NCBI GenBank assembly: GCA_021234155.1
Contig: JAJEKV010000027.1
Coordinates: forward strand, 16,398,891 to 16,462,890
Direction of reading: 5' to 3'
DNA: 64,000 nt
Source of the DNA: Isoetes taiwanensis
Lineage: Eukaryota > Streptophyta > Lycopodiopsida > Isoetales > Isoetaceae
A program made the position numbers and the translations under genes. Below, piece by piece: positions 21,631 through 33,250 of this stretch; position 1 is the stretch's first letter, and each line of letters begins with the position of its first letter. Under the pieces are notes generated by a model, which ran no database searches, was not told the origin of the DNA, and saw nothing but the letters and a program-made list of their open reading frames with translations.

Positions 21631-23935
21631 TTGTGCTACCTGAGGAAATGTTGTGCTAATTTCACAACCAAAGAGGTAGCCGAGATGATGTTAGACCTCT
21701 GTTCTGAAAATGGTAAAGTGAAATATATAATGCTCAATAACAAACAGGTGTGTGTGAAAGCATGGTATAGAGCATATGGTATTTCCATGTCTACTTTTTA
21801 CAAATGGAGGAAGCTCTTCATGGTGGGGCATAGAATTGCAGAACATAGAAATTGTGGCTCTAAGAAGCCGAGGTCACATACACTGGCTGGTAATGCTGTT
21901 CTATCGATGTATATAGATGAAAATGCAGAGACAATGCCACACCGTTCAAAAATTATAAGTGAGGGCATCAGACAAAATGTGAAGAGGCTACCTTCCGTAT
22001 TGACTAAAAAAGATATACACCAAGAGACCGATATTGCAGTCATGGAGATGAACGGAAAGCACGTCTCTCCTTCATCCTTTCTATATGGATGGAAAAAAGA
22101 ACCATTCAGAGGTTGGAATTGCCAAGAGAATAGCGTTTTCTAAGTGCAATAGTTGTATTGTGATAAAGGAGAAGCTAACTAAGACAAGAGATCCAAATGA
22201 AAGAATAAAGCTTGCGATTGAGGCACATATGACAGCTCGGATCTCGTGTAGAAATCTTTACTGGTCCTAGAGGGCTCTATCTCACCCCTCTTCAGAGCAC
22301 ACCGTAACCATTAATAAAATGCATTAGAATAGGACCATGGTCCCCTGTCTAGAAAAGCTAGCAAAGTCTTTGTGGAGAGGAGAACGCTTGAAGATCAGCC
22401 TAACGGGAGCATTGATACATGGACACGACATCGGTGCATTGGATCACTTTTCTTTGGATCTATGGCGCGACGATAGTAACTTTCATATGGGATCACTAAA
22501 TCATGCCTTTAAGACTTTCCAGGATGTATCTAATGACAGCTGGGGCTATTTGAGAGATACAAATCGACGGTTGGGCATTATCGGTTCTAAACATCGAGGC
22601 TTTGAGGACAAAGATGTCGAATGGCACCAGAAGTGATTTCTCACCTCCTCCGAAGAGGCTTAAAGAATCAAATAAGCTACCGATGAGGCTCTACTTGCAG
22701 CTTGATAATTGCTCGGGTCAGAACAACAATAGGTACTTATTCTCATACTTGTCTTACCTAGTTTGGTTGGGTGTTTTTGATCAGGTTACTTGGATTCATG
22801 ATGGTTGGACACACCCATGATGACATAGATGCTTTCTTTGGAAACTACTCGACTCTGATGAGAAGATCAGATGCATTGACCATTATGATACATGCACACT
22901 TTGTAGGCAGGATACATGCACACTTTGTAGGCAATGAAAAGATCATTATGCAACTCTTCAGGGAGTGTAGTTTCAAATCTCCTTCACCTTACCTTGTGAC
23001 TGAGGTCCCTAACTGGAAGGAATTCGTGAAAGGTTTCATCCTTGATAAGAAGGACCGATTATATGGTCATTTAGAAGCTCTCCTCTTCAAGTTATGAATG
23101 AAAGATGGGTGGCCATTAATGTTCTATAAGATGAGGCCCGGGCATAGGGAGTGGCTACCTGAAAAAGGAATCAGGATGTGGAAGGAGGATGCCAACAGTC
23201 TGCCTATGATTTTGAAGGGATTACCCAAGGTCGTGCAACCATATGGGAGTTTGAAAGATATAGGTGCATTGAGATCGTCTATTGCCAAGTACATGATGCA
23301 CTGGGCAGTTATCTCTAGAGCAGCGATAACTCGTGGTCCAACACATATATGAATGAGGTAATTGACTATTGGTCCACTCTCTTGCGTGTGCTTGGGGACG
23401 TGCAGTCCGGTATGGAGATCATTCAAGATTTCTGGCCCAGCACTAGACAACAACCATTGGAAGAATACGAGGATGTGTTGGTCGATGAACACATTGAAGA
23501 AACTCCTTATATAGGGCCATATTCAGGTCGTCCTAAGAATGCAGTCGAAAATTTTAACCCATATCAAGATGTTAAGAAAGGTATGGTCTTGCTCATCATA
23601 CCACATGATAACTGCTCAACGTGGATGGCTTATGCCGAGGAGGACCCAATACAGGATCCTAATCTTCCCCATTATGAGGAGGTGTTTGTCTCTTGGTTTT
23701 AGCCAGTTGCTAAGAAAAGCACCTCATACGCAATGCAGTGCAGGGATTGCTGGAGTAAGAAGTGGAAGCCAAATCCCAATGACCCGCCATGGTATCAACA
23801 TTTGAAAACAATAGACTACGGTTGGGCTGTAGAAACAAAGCCATTGTTAGTGGTGATCCCTAATAGTGTGGGGATCCAGCTACAAGAATTATTGGCTAAA
23901 GAGGCAACTGAAGGCAATGAGAGCACTTGAACAAG
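21631..23935 (+). pseudogene. DDE-type transposase of a DUF7869-like family, frameshifted
   Basis: An N-terminal part (21631-22143) has the layout of the DNA-binding half: a VCVKAWYRAYGISMSTFYKW helix-turn-helix-like segment, then KHVSPSSFLYGW. FSKCNSCIVIKEKL follows near 22135. The catalytic region shows YLQLDNCSGQNNNRYLFSYL at about 22690-22755 and LGFMMVGHTHDDIDAFFGNY near 22785-22850, which match the QxDNC...VGHTHEDID signature of this transposase group (an RNase H fold whose acidic residues include these Asp). A C-terminal part (23349-23930) ends with EGNESTstop. At least three frame changes and an internal repeat (ARIHAHFVG-type) make it inactive. Confidence 0.7.
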
Positions 23936-24061
23936 ATATCCAGGTTCGATAAATCAAATACTATTCATTATGCTTATACATCCATACATCTTTAATAGGT
24001 GCTTATACATCCTTACATTTTAAATAGGTGCACGCATTATTGATGGCAGATAGTCAATGAT

Positions 24062-24774
24062 TCACTCATCGACACCTGCTAAGGTGATCCCATTCAGCTC
24101 GTAGATATCGCGCTCAGGAAGCCAAATAAGATGGATCACTAGACGAAGAAGCCCGAGGCAATTGATCTTATGACCATTAGCTTTGGATTGCAGGTAAATA
24201 TCAAGATGAATACCCCTTATTACGCAACCAACAAGATCATTGTAGCTCATGGAGCACTTGATAGTCTCGATGTGATCCGGGCGAGTAGGCAAATAGGCCA
24301 TGGCAAATGAACGACTTCTACCACCAAATGGAGCTGCTCTTATAGTCGTAAAATTATTGATGTGAATTATTGATTGTATATTATTGGTGTATCATGCATA
24401 ACCATGTATCTTGGGCTTAAGAAATAGGTGAAAGTATTTGTGCTTATAAAACGAGAGATGTCATTGGCGTTCAGGGCGCGGTTCTTGGCCGGCTAGAGGG
24501 CAGCGGCCGCCCTCCCTTCTATAGGCCATCCCAGCGGAGATCGTGAAGGCCAATTCTGGGGTCTTGATGCTAGCAAGGCGGATTGACAGGTCCAGGGGCA
24601 GATGATCAGATGCATATATCTCTTGTTTTTTCCGGCGGCGAATCTTTGTGCAGCAGGTATCACTAACGTGGTCTCTTTAAGCAAGATTTCATTAATTAGA
24701 GAAATTTCATTTTCTCGTTTGACACGAAATAGGTCGCGATCACCTCGGGCAAAGTAGAAAATGGTTGTAAGCAA
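24062..24774 (-). other. Region between the two transposon genes with unassigned ORFs
   Basis: Two minus-strand ORFs (24062-24301, 79 codons; 24493-24774, 93 codons) have no family I recognise. They lie between convergent genes and may be C-terminal exons, an extra small gene or noise. GC content rises sharply at 24470-24560 (GGCAGCGGCCGCCC). Confidence 0.3.
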
Positions 24775-25032
24775 GCAGAATGAAGCGTTTAAAATTAGAA
24801 AATAAGCTCAAAAAAATTATAATCGCCAAAAATCGTTTGTACACTTATGGCCTCGAGGTCAGATGACATTAATTATTAAGTTCGAAAAGCATTACTAATG
24901 CTCCCAAAGATCGCCATGGCGAAAGTTTGGACAAGGAAGCAGGCAAAATATAACAAATTCATTGCTTATAACTAACTAATATCTATCTAAATAAAAGGCA
25001 AATCTTGTCGGAATAAACGCGGTCGCGATCTT
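24730..25032. repeat. GATCGC-type palindromes near the gene junction
   Basis: Copies of the element's palindromic word occur at about 24732 (GGTCGCGATCACC), 24908 (GATCGCCATGGCGA) and 25017 (ACGCGGTCGCGATC). They are more widely spaced and more degenerate than those at 28.7-29.0 kb. Confidence 0.55.
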
Positions 25033-25119
25033 TTAGACAAGTAAATTCAGCAAAATTGGTAGATTCATGTATATTCAGAAAAGTGTAAGTACAATAAATT
25101 TTTCATATGATAGACATTC

Positions 25120-28100
25120 TCACTGAGTTTCTGGCACAGATTCTATATTTAAGCCAAGCTCTGCTGCTATTCTTCTTACGTGTTCATTTCCTGCTGCAAT
25201 GGTCTGTGATATATCCATTTCGGTATATCCTGTGGTGTTCGGGATATCCACATCCATAGCAACAGCTATCTCTTGCACACGCTGTGAGATCTGCGAAGTA
25301 TCCAGCAATTCTTCCGCCAATGTCTCTGAGTACTCTATAGGGCGAACCAACTTCTTTCTCTTTGGTGAAGGATCGCCATCTAGTCTTCCACTTCCAGATG
25401 CGCCTCCAGACGCTCCAATATATTCGAAATTATGAAGTGGTTTTTCGACAGAACCTGTTATTACTGGCAGGATCTTCTCAAAATTTTTGTTCACAGCCTC
25501 CAGCTTCTTGAATTGAGGATCGAGCTCAGTAGTTTTTTTTCTGTTTGTTCTAACAGTGCCCTGGTTTCTTGTAACCTCTCTTCGAACCTTTTCTGATCCA
25601 GAACATCCAGTATTTGATCCATCTTGCTAAGATCTGTATCCTGAGTGATTTTGATGTCTGGCATATCTGAACTGCTTGGCTTATCCGACACTGCATTTTC
25701 TTCTTCCTCTTCATTTGCAAGCCGTGTCCTCTTCTCTAAAGTCTCGAAGAAAGATCCAAGGAAACGACATACCTTATCATCATATTCGAATGAAACACTA
25801 CGTTTCCCTTGCATCAGAGCAACTCTAGAAGCTGTGCCGGCCGGAAAAAAATCAAGGACACAACCGTCCATTGGAACCAGCTCCTTTACCATTGCATAAA
25901 CATAGGAAGTCTTTGTCTGGCTCTTATAGACGAAGTCACCATCCATTGCTGCCCAAGAGAACTTGGGTTTACCATATCTACCTCCTCGTCACCAGTTATT
26001 GAATATTTGGGAAGGGGCGTGCTCTTGGGTGCACTGGTCACCTGAGTCAGCCTTAACTCAAGCTTCGGCTTCACAGGCAACACACGGGCCTCACTTCTGT
26101 TTATCGTCACATGGGTCACGTAATACTGAAACTCTTTGATATTTTTTTGCTCAGCCAGCCTTGTTCCTCATAAGCCCCAAGGGAAACGTGAGAACTACCT
26201 TGAATCTGACTTTGGCTGTACATGCAGTTCGAAAAATGGGCAGATCTAAGGAACACGACGATATGATAAACTTTGGCTTTTGTCATGCCTGCAATCCTGC
26301 TAAATAGATCTGTGTATTTCTTAACTTCCCACAGCGTCGTAAAACTACGCATGTCAATAAAAATCATAGTTGCATTCTCACACACCGGTGAAGAAACATG
26401 AATACCTAACTTGGTGACATGGTGCACGGTGTTCCTCTTGTCCTTCTGTTCCCTTGCCTCTTTTGGCTTAATGATTGCGATAATGGCTTCCAAAAAAGCA
26501 CTGGGAAGATTTCCTTGCACTGAGTCTTTATTGTAATTGGCTTTAACGTAATCGAAATCAGTGTCAGTTATATCCAGCAACCATTGTTCAGAAAGTTCTG
26601 GAAAAGATATAGCTAATTCCTCAAAACTCCTGTATTGCTTTTCTGAAACACAGTTGACGTAGGACAACACTTCACGATGCATCAGTGATAGCGTTTTGAT
26701 GTCCAGTGCCCTCTGTCGGCAATCAAACCGCCTTGTATAACCTGACTGCACTTTCAAGAAAACCTTGCCTTCGAGAATTTCATCCATGAGTTGGCTGACC
26801 TCGGCATTATTCATTCCTCGAAGGTATCTTAGGAATGTCTTGTTGAAGAACTCTTTTGATGGCTTATCTGGCAGTTCCCCCTGATCATCAGCCAGCTTAC
26901 GTACTGCCCACTTGTTAACAACAGCAAGAAGCTTACTCCATGATTCCTCCTGCATGAAGTGGAATTGCTTTTCGTCCTTGAGTTCTTTAACCTTCAAAGT
27001 CGTTGTAGCTACATCAACAAAATCCTGCAAACAACAGCTGGTCAGGATCGCGATGGCGATCGTCAATAGCTGAAAATAAGATTTTACCTTCCAGGCCGAC
27101 GAGACTGCTGTGCCTGTTGGGCCTTGTGGAGGGCATCCATAAGCCTTATGCTGATTCCTTAATTGCTGGAGCTTTTCAATTAGTGGCTCCTTATATACTG
27201 TATCCGTTATGATGTCGTTGCACTGTATGGACAATTGAATATACTCTTTATTGGATAGGTTTCCATTTAAAACCCGGCTTCTTCGTTTTGCATAAGCTTT
27301 GGCAAATTCAAGCCATTGTCGACATTTCCCATCATAGAGCATAGAATTTGTGCAGCAAAAATACTACGATTACCAGAAATAATATAGAATTTTTTGTTCA
27401 AGAGCTCCTCAGGACGGGACCAAGTGATCAATTTCCTGCATTGATGTCCCATCAATTAATAGGCATTGTAAACAGGCGGCCTAACAGAGAATAAATGCAA
27501 TGAACCTTACCTTGTCACTGGGTCAAATGGCACAACATCGGCAGGCGTGAGAACCTCTATTGGGCATCTCTTGAAACTCCTGATTAGTGTCTGTACATGG
27601 TCGTTAGATCGAACCCTATGAGTTAGATTAGCAGGGGCTGTCTCACAATAAAAAATGATGATCTTTTGGAACCAATTCACTCCCATAGGATAAAATCTTT
27701 TAAATTCCTCTAGCTTGGAGGCGGTCTGTTCAGTTGACTTCTTATCTTCATCCATATTGAATTTTAATTCATCTGGCATACGTGAAGCAGATGGCCAAGT
27801 TAACAAGGAAGTCGTAGCTATAGGATTGGTAGAGGAGGTGGGAGTAGACGAGGTAGAGGGCTGCCCTGTCTCTTCAGTGTTTAAATTTCAAAGTTTAATT
27901 TTGAAGGTACTTATCATCTTGGGAAGAGGTGCCTCTTGTGTATGGGAATCCCTTACTGGAAGTGGCATAAGCATATTTTGTGCAGACGGGTCGACAACGG
28001 CTGAACCGCCTGGATTTGTATTCTGCTCCGGCGGAGATGTCCTTAAGGATTCTTTTGGAGTCGATGGCTCACCTGCAACAGCCAATGGGACCACAGTTTT

Positions 28101-28560
28101 TTCTTGGCAACTGCCCACAACCAGTTCGTTTCCATTCTGGAAGGCATCTTGTTGTCCTTTGTAGCCTTCAATGCAATGGAAGGAGGTTTTTTATCAGCCG
28201 AAAGGCCCTTCCTACACATGCTGAAGCCAACAAGTATATCCTTGTTGCACTTTATCCCTGACAGGCTCAAAGAATAATAAGATGGCAAGTTCCAGCCATA
28301 TCCTTTGGCACTAGTAGGTACCCCCTTCCCACTAGCAGACTTATTCGCTTTGCTTGCGGTCATGATAGATGGATCATAGTTTTGCCAGCGCAAAACATAT
28401 TCCACAAAGTGTAGTTGTTGTGTATCCTCCACGCTGCATATGATTGCATCCTGAACGTTATTTTTGGTGCCTTTCCACATAGTAACTATTATGCCCATCT
28501 GTTCAAAGTCTTCTGGCCCCTTTCTGTTCCTCAAGAACAGACATAAGTCCTTCCGTCGAT
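25120..28560 (-). pseudogene. Transposon accessory gene: ParB-like domain plus DNA-methyltransferase-like fold
   Basis: Read on the minus strand, 28534-28043 gives an N-terminal domain I do not know, followed by a Pro/Ser-rich linker (to 27888). Next comes a ParB/sulfiredoxin-type region: THRVRSNDHVQTLIRSF and CPIEVLTPADVVP (27.6-27.5 kb), an intron, then FYIISGNRSIFAAQIL (27.4 kb) and LSNKEYIQLSIQCND, equivalent to the GG/GN-HR...AA...LS-EE...HN pattern. A 63-bp intron lies near 27026-27088. A helical domain follows, then a methyltransferase-like segment: ENATMIFIDMRSF (motif IV position, without DPPY) and MDGCVLDFFPAGTASRVALM with VSFEYD (motif I region). The tail has an acidic coiled coil and a basic SPKRKKLVRP nuclear-localisation-like stretch. 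Frames change at least three times. Domain calls come from residue patterns only. Confidence 0.5.
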
Positions 28561-28704
28561 CTCATGCAACATGTGGGTTGGCTTGAGCTATTTCCATGCA
28601 CCACTTTCAACTTCTATCAGGAGTTACAATGCGCATGGGTTCGATGTTGGGCCCGCGAAAAAGCTCGAGGGCTGCAGTAGAAGTCGACTTGAAAGATAAC
28701 TCAA

Positions 28705-28975
28705 AAGGAACGCGGTCGCGATCTTTACAAGCTTCTAAAAAAACATTGCTAACAGACGGAGGTCGCAAGGAACGGGACCACGATCCTTATGAGCAGCCAG
28801 CATATGATAAAAGGGAAAAGTGCCAATAGGATCGTGCCCGCGATAGTTTTGAGCAATCCAACCAGACTATACTATACATACTGGTGAAAGGAATCGCGAC
28901 CGCGATTCTCACGGGCATTAAGACTGTGAAAATACAGAAATACTGCTCGTGAAGATCGCGGCCGCGATCCTTTCG
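28705..28975. repeat. Array of five palindromes with about 61-bp period
   Basis: Palindromic words lie at 28710 (ACGCGGTCGCGATC), 28771 (AACGGGACCACGATCC), 28829 (GGATCGTGCCCGCGATAG), 28891 (GAATCGCGACCGCGATTC) and 28954 (GATCGCGGCCGCGATC), spaced 61, 58, 62 and 63 bp. Most are followed by a TTT-rich spacer and GAGCA. The array lies immediately upstream of the minus-strand ParB-like gene, so it could be promoter-proximal control sequence, transposase-binding subterminal repeats, or both. Confidence 0.75.
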
Positions 28976-28989
28976 AGCATATACAATGC

Positions 28990-30030
28990 TAAAAACAGGA
29001 CAAGGTAGTGCTAGAACGATAGCAGTGATCTTGAAAAGCGCGAAAAATACCTTCTTTTAGGGCGGCTGATCGAGACATGGCGGCGGTTCGCGAAGTGGCC
29101 GTAATCTAGAATTTTCCTTAATTTATAGAATGAGGGTCATTAATGGCCCCCCATAATGACTGCCATAAAATTGATTTCTGGCGGTCGCAATAATTTCCGC
29201 GGGCGAATTAAATAAAGCCGGCGAAATAAATTCTGGCGGCGGTTTGAGAATATTCTTAAAAAGGCCGTATTTCAAACTTTTATTATGTATACGGACGTCA
29301 GCACCGAGTTCAAAATTTTGTACCATGTGACAGGGGAGGGAGATATGACTAGTCGAGGCATGTCATTTTAAACGAGATAGTGACACTCACAATACGGCAT
29401 CGGACATTTTGCAGGAAAACATAATACTCACGGCACGCGAGTTTAATTAGGAATATATCAGAGTAACAATACGGAACTGAAATGCCCCGCCGAAACTACC
29501 TGCATTTGAAATTCAAAAACATTTGACCCAGCTACACAGGCACATTAGCCATTCATTTGAATTGGACTCGAGGAGGAGGCTGTTGAGGCGCTGAATATTT
29601 CTTCGAAGCCGATCGTTTTAAATTGCTGGGATTTGAGCGTTCAACCTCAGAGGGAAGGCGATCTAGAATATTTATAAAGATTTTGCTTGAGTTTCGACTG
29701 CTGCGACATCTGTGAAAGTTTTTGACAATGTGAAGAGTGTAAACAGGCAAGTCATACTACTAAAACATCTATATAACTTCTTTATATCATTTTAACGTCA
29801 TTCTATCTAATGAACGAGTTAGAGAGCAGTAGTAGTTAGACGTTTTTATACTAAGTACTTCTTGAGTGAGTCTGAAATGAATTTCAGAATATAAACATCA
29901 ACCTGGTGTACCAATCAAATCATCAATTGCTTTTCAAAAACTATAATTCTACAGAAATTGCTTCACATGTCTTTATTCACACATCGTAGCAAACTGACTC
30001 ATTTAATGTCCGTTGTGTGGACAGATCTGT
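28990..30030. other. Transposon flank without gene
   Basis: This is likely the right flank or end of the two-gene element and the start of a second copy. GC-rich words (GGCGGCGGTT, GGCGGTCGC) occur at 29070-29250. No ORF here has recognisable content and no terminal inverted repeat was found. Confidence 0.4.
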
Positions 30031-30200
30031 AGGTCCTCAATTAGATCGCAACAGCGATCTTCATCAGCTAAAAACAGGCATATCTCAGCATTCTAGCAAA
30101 CGTGCTTTGGCATTCGAGCAATCGTGTCTCAGCATTGGATCCTACTTGTAAAAGCCCGGGAGTCCTCAGTTAGATCGCGGGCGCGATCTTCAACAGCTCT
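30031..30200. repeat. Palindrome pair of a second transposon copy
   Basis: Two units about 130 bp apart carry TCCTCARTTA followed by GATCGCAACAGCGATC (30044-30059) and GATCGCGGGCGCGATC (30173-30188), each then CTTCA-CAGC. They precede the second DUF8039-like ORF just as the 20.5-kb palindromes precede the first. Confidence 0.65.
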
Positions 30201-30375
30201 GGTTTTTCTTGCTGTTCAACATCTTCCCTCATAAAAGCATTTAGTGCTACGCATCATCGCCGGCTAAGGCAATATCTATATTATCCAACGTTGTCAAAGT
30301 TGGCGAGGGCAAAGTAAACATCACAACTTGCCCTAACTTCGGGAGAAGGGGTACCTTCTCACAAAGGAGGTCACA

Positions 30376-31060
30376 GTGACCAGGCCCAGGCGATTGTTTA
30401 CCAAAAATACGGGGGCCACCGTGGTAGTGTCTATGGATAAGATTTTGGATGGCAACATACCCTTGCCATATCCAGAAGCGGAGATTTCAAAACTCGGAGA
30501 TTCTCTCGGGAGTTTCATTCTATGGCCTGTTAATTCTATAACGCCCCTCGCACCAGAAGGTGACATATCGACTCCGCCAGCGCAGTTAAAAAAAAAATAA
30601 CTGGCAGGTAGTCAAAGACGAGGAAAGTCCCGTCAAGCAAACCTGTTCTGATAGAGGCATTTCAAGAGATGAGCTGGTGGAGAGGAACTGCATGATGATC
30701 CATGACTGCTGCTACATGCCATGTGCACACAGGGTGATCATTTTCACTGATCCTAACCAGGCAGTTGGCGACATAAGGTTAGGGGAAGACTTCCTGGCTG
30801 CCACCGTGATGAAGATATGCCCTATGTCAGAGAAGCCGTCTATGAGATGTCAAGCTTGTGCTGAAATGCCGCAACTGCACGATTTGGTGAGGTGGTCCAA
30901 TGCCTTCGTGTTAGTTGACAATATCCCAGTATCGACTCTCATAAAGGCTATGAAAGAACATAATATCGAGGCAGAACCATATGCAATGCAAGGGGAACAC
31001 CACGAACACCTGCTACCCCATGCAAGGTTGATAAGAAAATCATTGCGGCCTCTATTCTAG
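30376..31060 (+). pseudogene. Second copy of the DUF8039-like transposon ORF, truncated
   Basis: This is homologous to 20905-21577. DKILDGNIPLPYPEAEISKL and SLGSFILWP correspond to DGQLPIPYPETEIGTL and DVGTFILW, and VIIFTDPNQAVGDIRLGEDF with RCQACAEMPQLHDLVRWSN correspond to the second half. It runs 30376-30600, hits a stop after a poly-A slip (CAGTTAAAAAAAAAATAA), and resumes at about 30641-31060. No transposase follows, because LINE sequence begins within about 100 bp. The two copies differ in many residues, so they are not a recent duplication. Confidence 0.6.
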
Positions 31061-31079
31061 ACTTCAAGTCCACGATTTG

Positions 31080-33250
31080 CTACATTCGCACCTGCAGAGG
31101 CAACCTGGCCACGAGGATCGGATGACAGCCCGGTCACTCACTTTGGCAGACTATTGGTCCTGCTATGCGGTATTTTTGACTTGATAATTTGCAATGGCCT
31201 GTCACAGTGGCCCGCTTCTCACAAGTGCACCTGCAGACAGGACAATCAGGGGGGGAGGGTCTAGTGTGGTGGACTATGTGCTCGTAGTTGCACAAGATAT
31301 GCATCTCATCAGTCGTTTCCGGGTGGGCACCGACAATCGGGATGAGGAGTCGACTCAGATCACCTCCCACTTTATTTGGACATGGCTTGGCAAGCCGCCA
31401 AAACCCCCACTATGTCAGCCCCTCGCCATCCTAAGTTGCGACTGGATTATGAGCAGGCAGAGGACTACGTCGAGATGCTCATGGACGCCCCGCCAAAGAA
31501 TTTCGCGGACCCCACACTAGAGCGCCAGATTGCATCGGTTGGACCGAGCTATTACGGGATGCACGGCGGGACAGTGTTTTGGGAGACCCCCAGCAGTAGC
31601 CTTCGGGGGGCAGCAACCTTTCCGCGCACCGGTGGTTTGATGCGGTGTAAAGAAGCAAGTTTTTCCGTCACATTCGGATCCGTGTACCGCTAAAGGCCAC
31701 CACCACCGATGCAGCGCCCATCCGAAGGAGACAAAGGCGCGGTACCTTGCCGTGCACCGAGGGGAGATGTTCGCCCGGCTGGACACTCATCCTCGAACCT
31801 TTGGCGTGGAGTGCTTCGAAGGCCAGCCCAGCCCCGGGGGACATCACACCCGGGCGGTGGGGGGCGGTACTTGTAGCGACTCTATGACCCACCGAGGGGC
31901 GACGCCCATACCCCCCACGGGATGGCCCCCCATTGGTTCTCGGAGGAGGATGTTGTGGAGGACACCGCGAACGGTGGCTAATGGGAAGGCGGTGACCTCG
32001 GCGGCATGGTGCCGAAGTTACTCAAATGGGCGTGGTCACCGGTGCCGATCCTCACTACCCCGATTCAACGAGCATTGCAAGAAGGTTTCCCCGACAATGG
32101 ACCACAAGCGGGGTTGTCCCCATTCACAAAGGCGGGCGACCCACACCGTCCGCCAATTACCGGATGATCATGGTGATTCAAGATTTGCCAAACCGTTATC
32201 GGGCATTCTCGAAAGCAAAGCAGTTGACTACCTGGCAGTAAAGCCAGAGATGTGCGAAGTCCTCACACAAGCGGGCTTTAGACCCCGCCACTCAACAATT
32301 GACCATATCTTTACATCGCTGGGGCGATTGAAGACGCCCAAAACCATCGGCGGGACTTGTATTGTCGCTTTGTGGACTTCGAAGGTTTTCGATACGGTCC
32401 CCCGAAAAGCCGTGGGCTAGGCTCATGGCAAGAATGGGGCTGCCACGCTCGTGCGTAATGCCATATACAAGTTGTATGAGAGTTGTTTTGGCGGGGATGC
32501 AGCCGACGGGCCAAGCATTCACCGGTAGTATCGGGTCCGGCAGGGCTGCCCCCTCTCACCAATACTTTTTGGCCTCTACATTGACCGGTTAGAGCCCCGG
32601 CTTACCGAGCATGGGGGATGGCATACGACTTTTGCACCGTGTCATCCGCCACTCATTTATGGGACGATGTTGACCTTCCGCCCACACCCCGAAGCTATGC
32701 GCAGCCTCATCCGGATGCCCTAGACACATTCGCCGGGCTACATACATACATGCGTGAACTGCCAAGACCGGGGTGGTTCTCATATCCTCTTCACGCCACC
32801 CCACGCCTCCCCGCAGACTCACATATCGAGGACAGCCTGTGGAGGTCACGCCCACCTACAAGTACCTAGGGGTGGAGTTCCCCTCCTCGCTCTGGCCGGA
32901 CTTGCCCCTACATTTGCTGATGAACACACCATCAGTACGTGCCCTAGGGTCGTATACATTCGAGGAGGCATCGCGATCTGCGAGCCCACCTTGCCCCCCT
33001 CACCGGGCCGCCACGATCGTGCACTATGGGTACGGTACATGAGTGTATATATTTGTGTGTTTTTGCATTTCGTATATTGGAACAGTTTGTCAGCAGGCTG
33101 ATTGCTGCCACGGTTTTTCCCTCGAAAACCCTTCGGGGCGGGGGTTTTTTAATCCGGGTAGTAATCCGCTTGCTGCGCTTTTGTATTGGGTCACATAGAC
33201 CGATTGGTCTCCATGGACGATAAAAATACCTTCCTTCCTTCCTTCCTTTC
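31080..33250 (+). mobile_element. GC-rich LINE B, degenerate
   Basis: An endonuclease end (VVDYVLVVAQDMHLISRFRV with a following SDH-like DNRDEES near 31260-31350) is followed by RT pieces in shifting frames: VPIHKGGRPTPSANYRMIM near 32110-32170, QAGFRPRHSTIDHIFTS near 32270-32320, VFDTVPRKAVG near 32385, and the YKYLGVEFPSSLW thumb motif near 32855-32890. The tail CCTTCCTTCCTTCC at 33231-33250 would be the 3' terminal microsatellite. GC content is far above the flanks. The motifs resemble LINE A, so both probably belong to one clade. No intact ORF remains. Confidence 0.75.

Noticed and set aside
27715-28261. Plus-strand ORFs opposite the ParB-like gene
   Set aside because: They are antisense shadows without motifs; the minus strand carries the coherent domain order.
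28705-28975. CRISPR-like array
   Set aside because: The repeats are degenerate palindromes in plant transposon DNA, spacers are not unique in the CRISPR sense and no cas genes are present.
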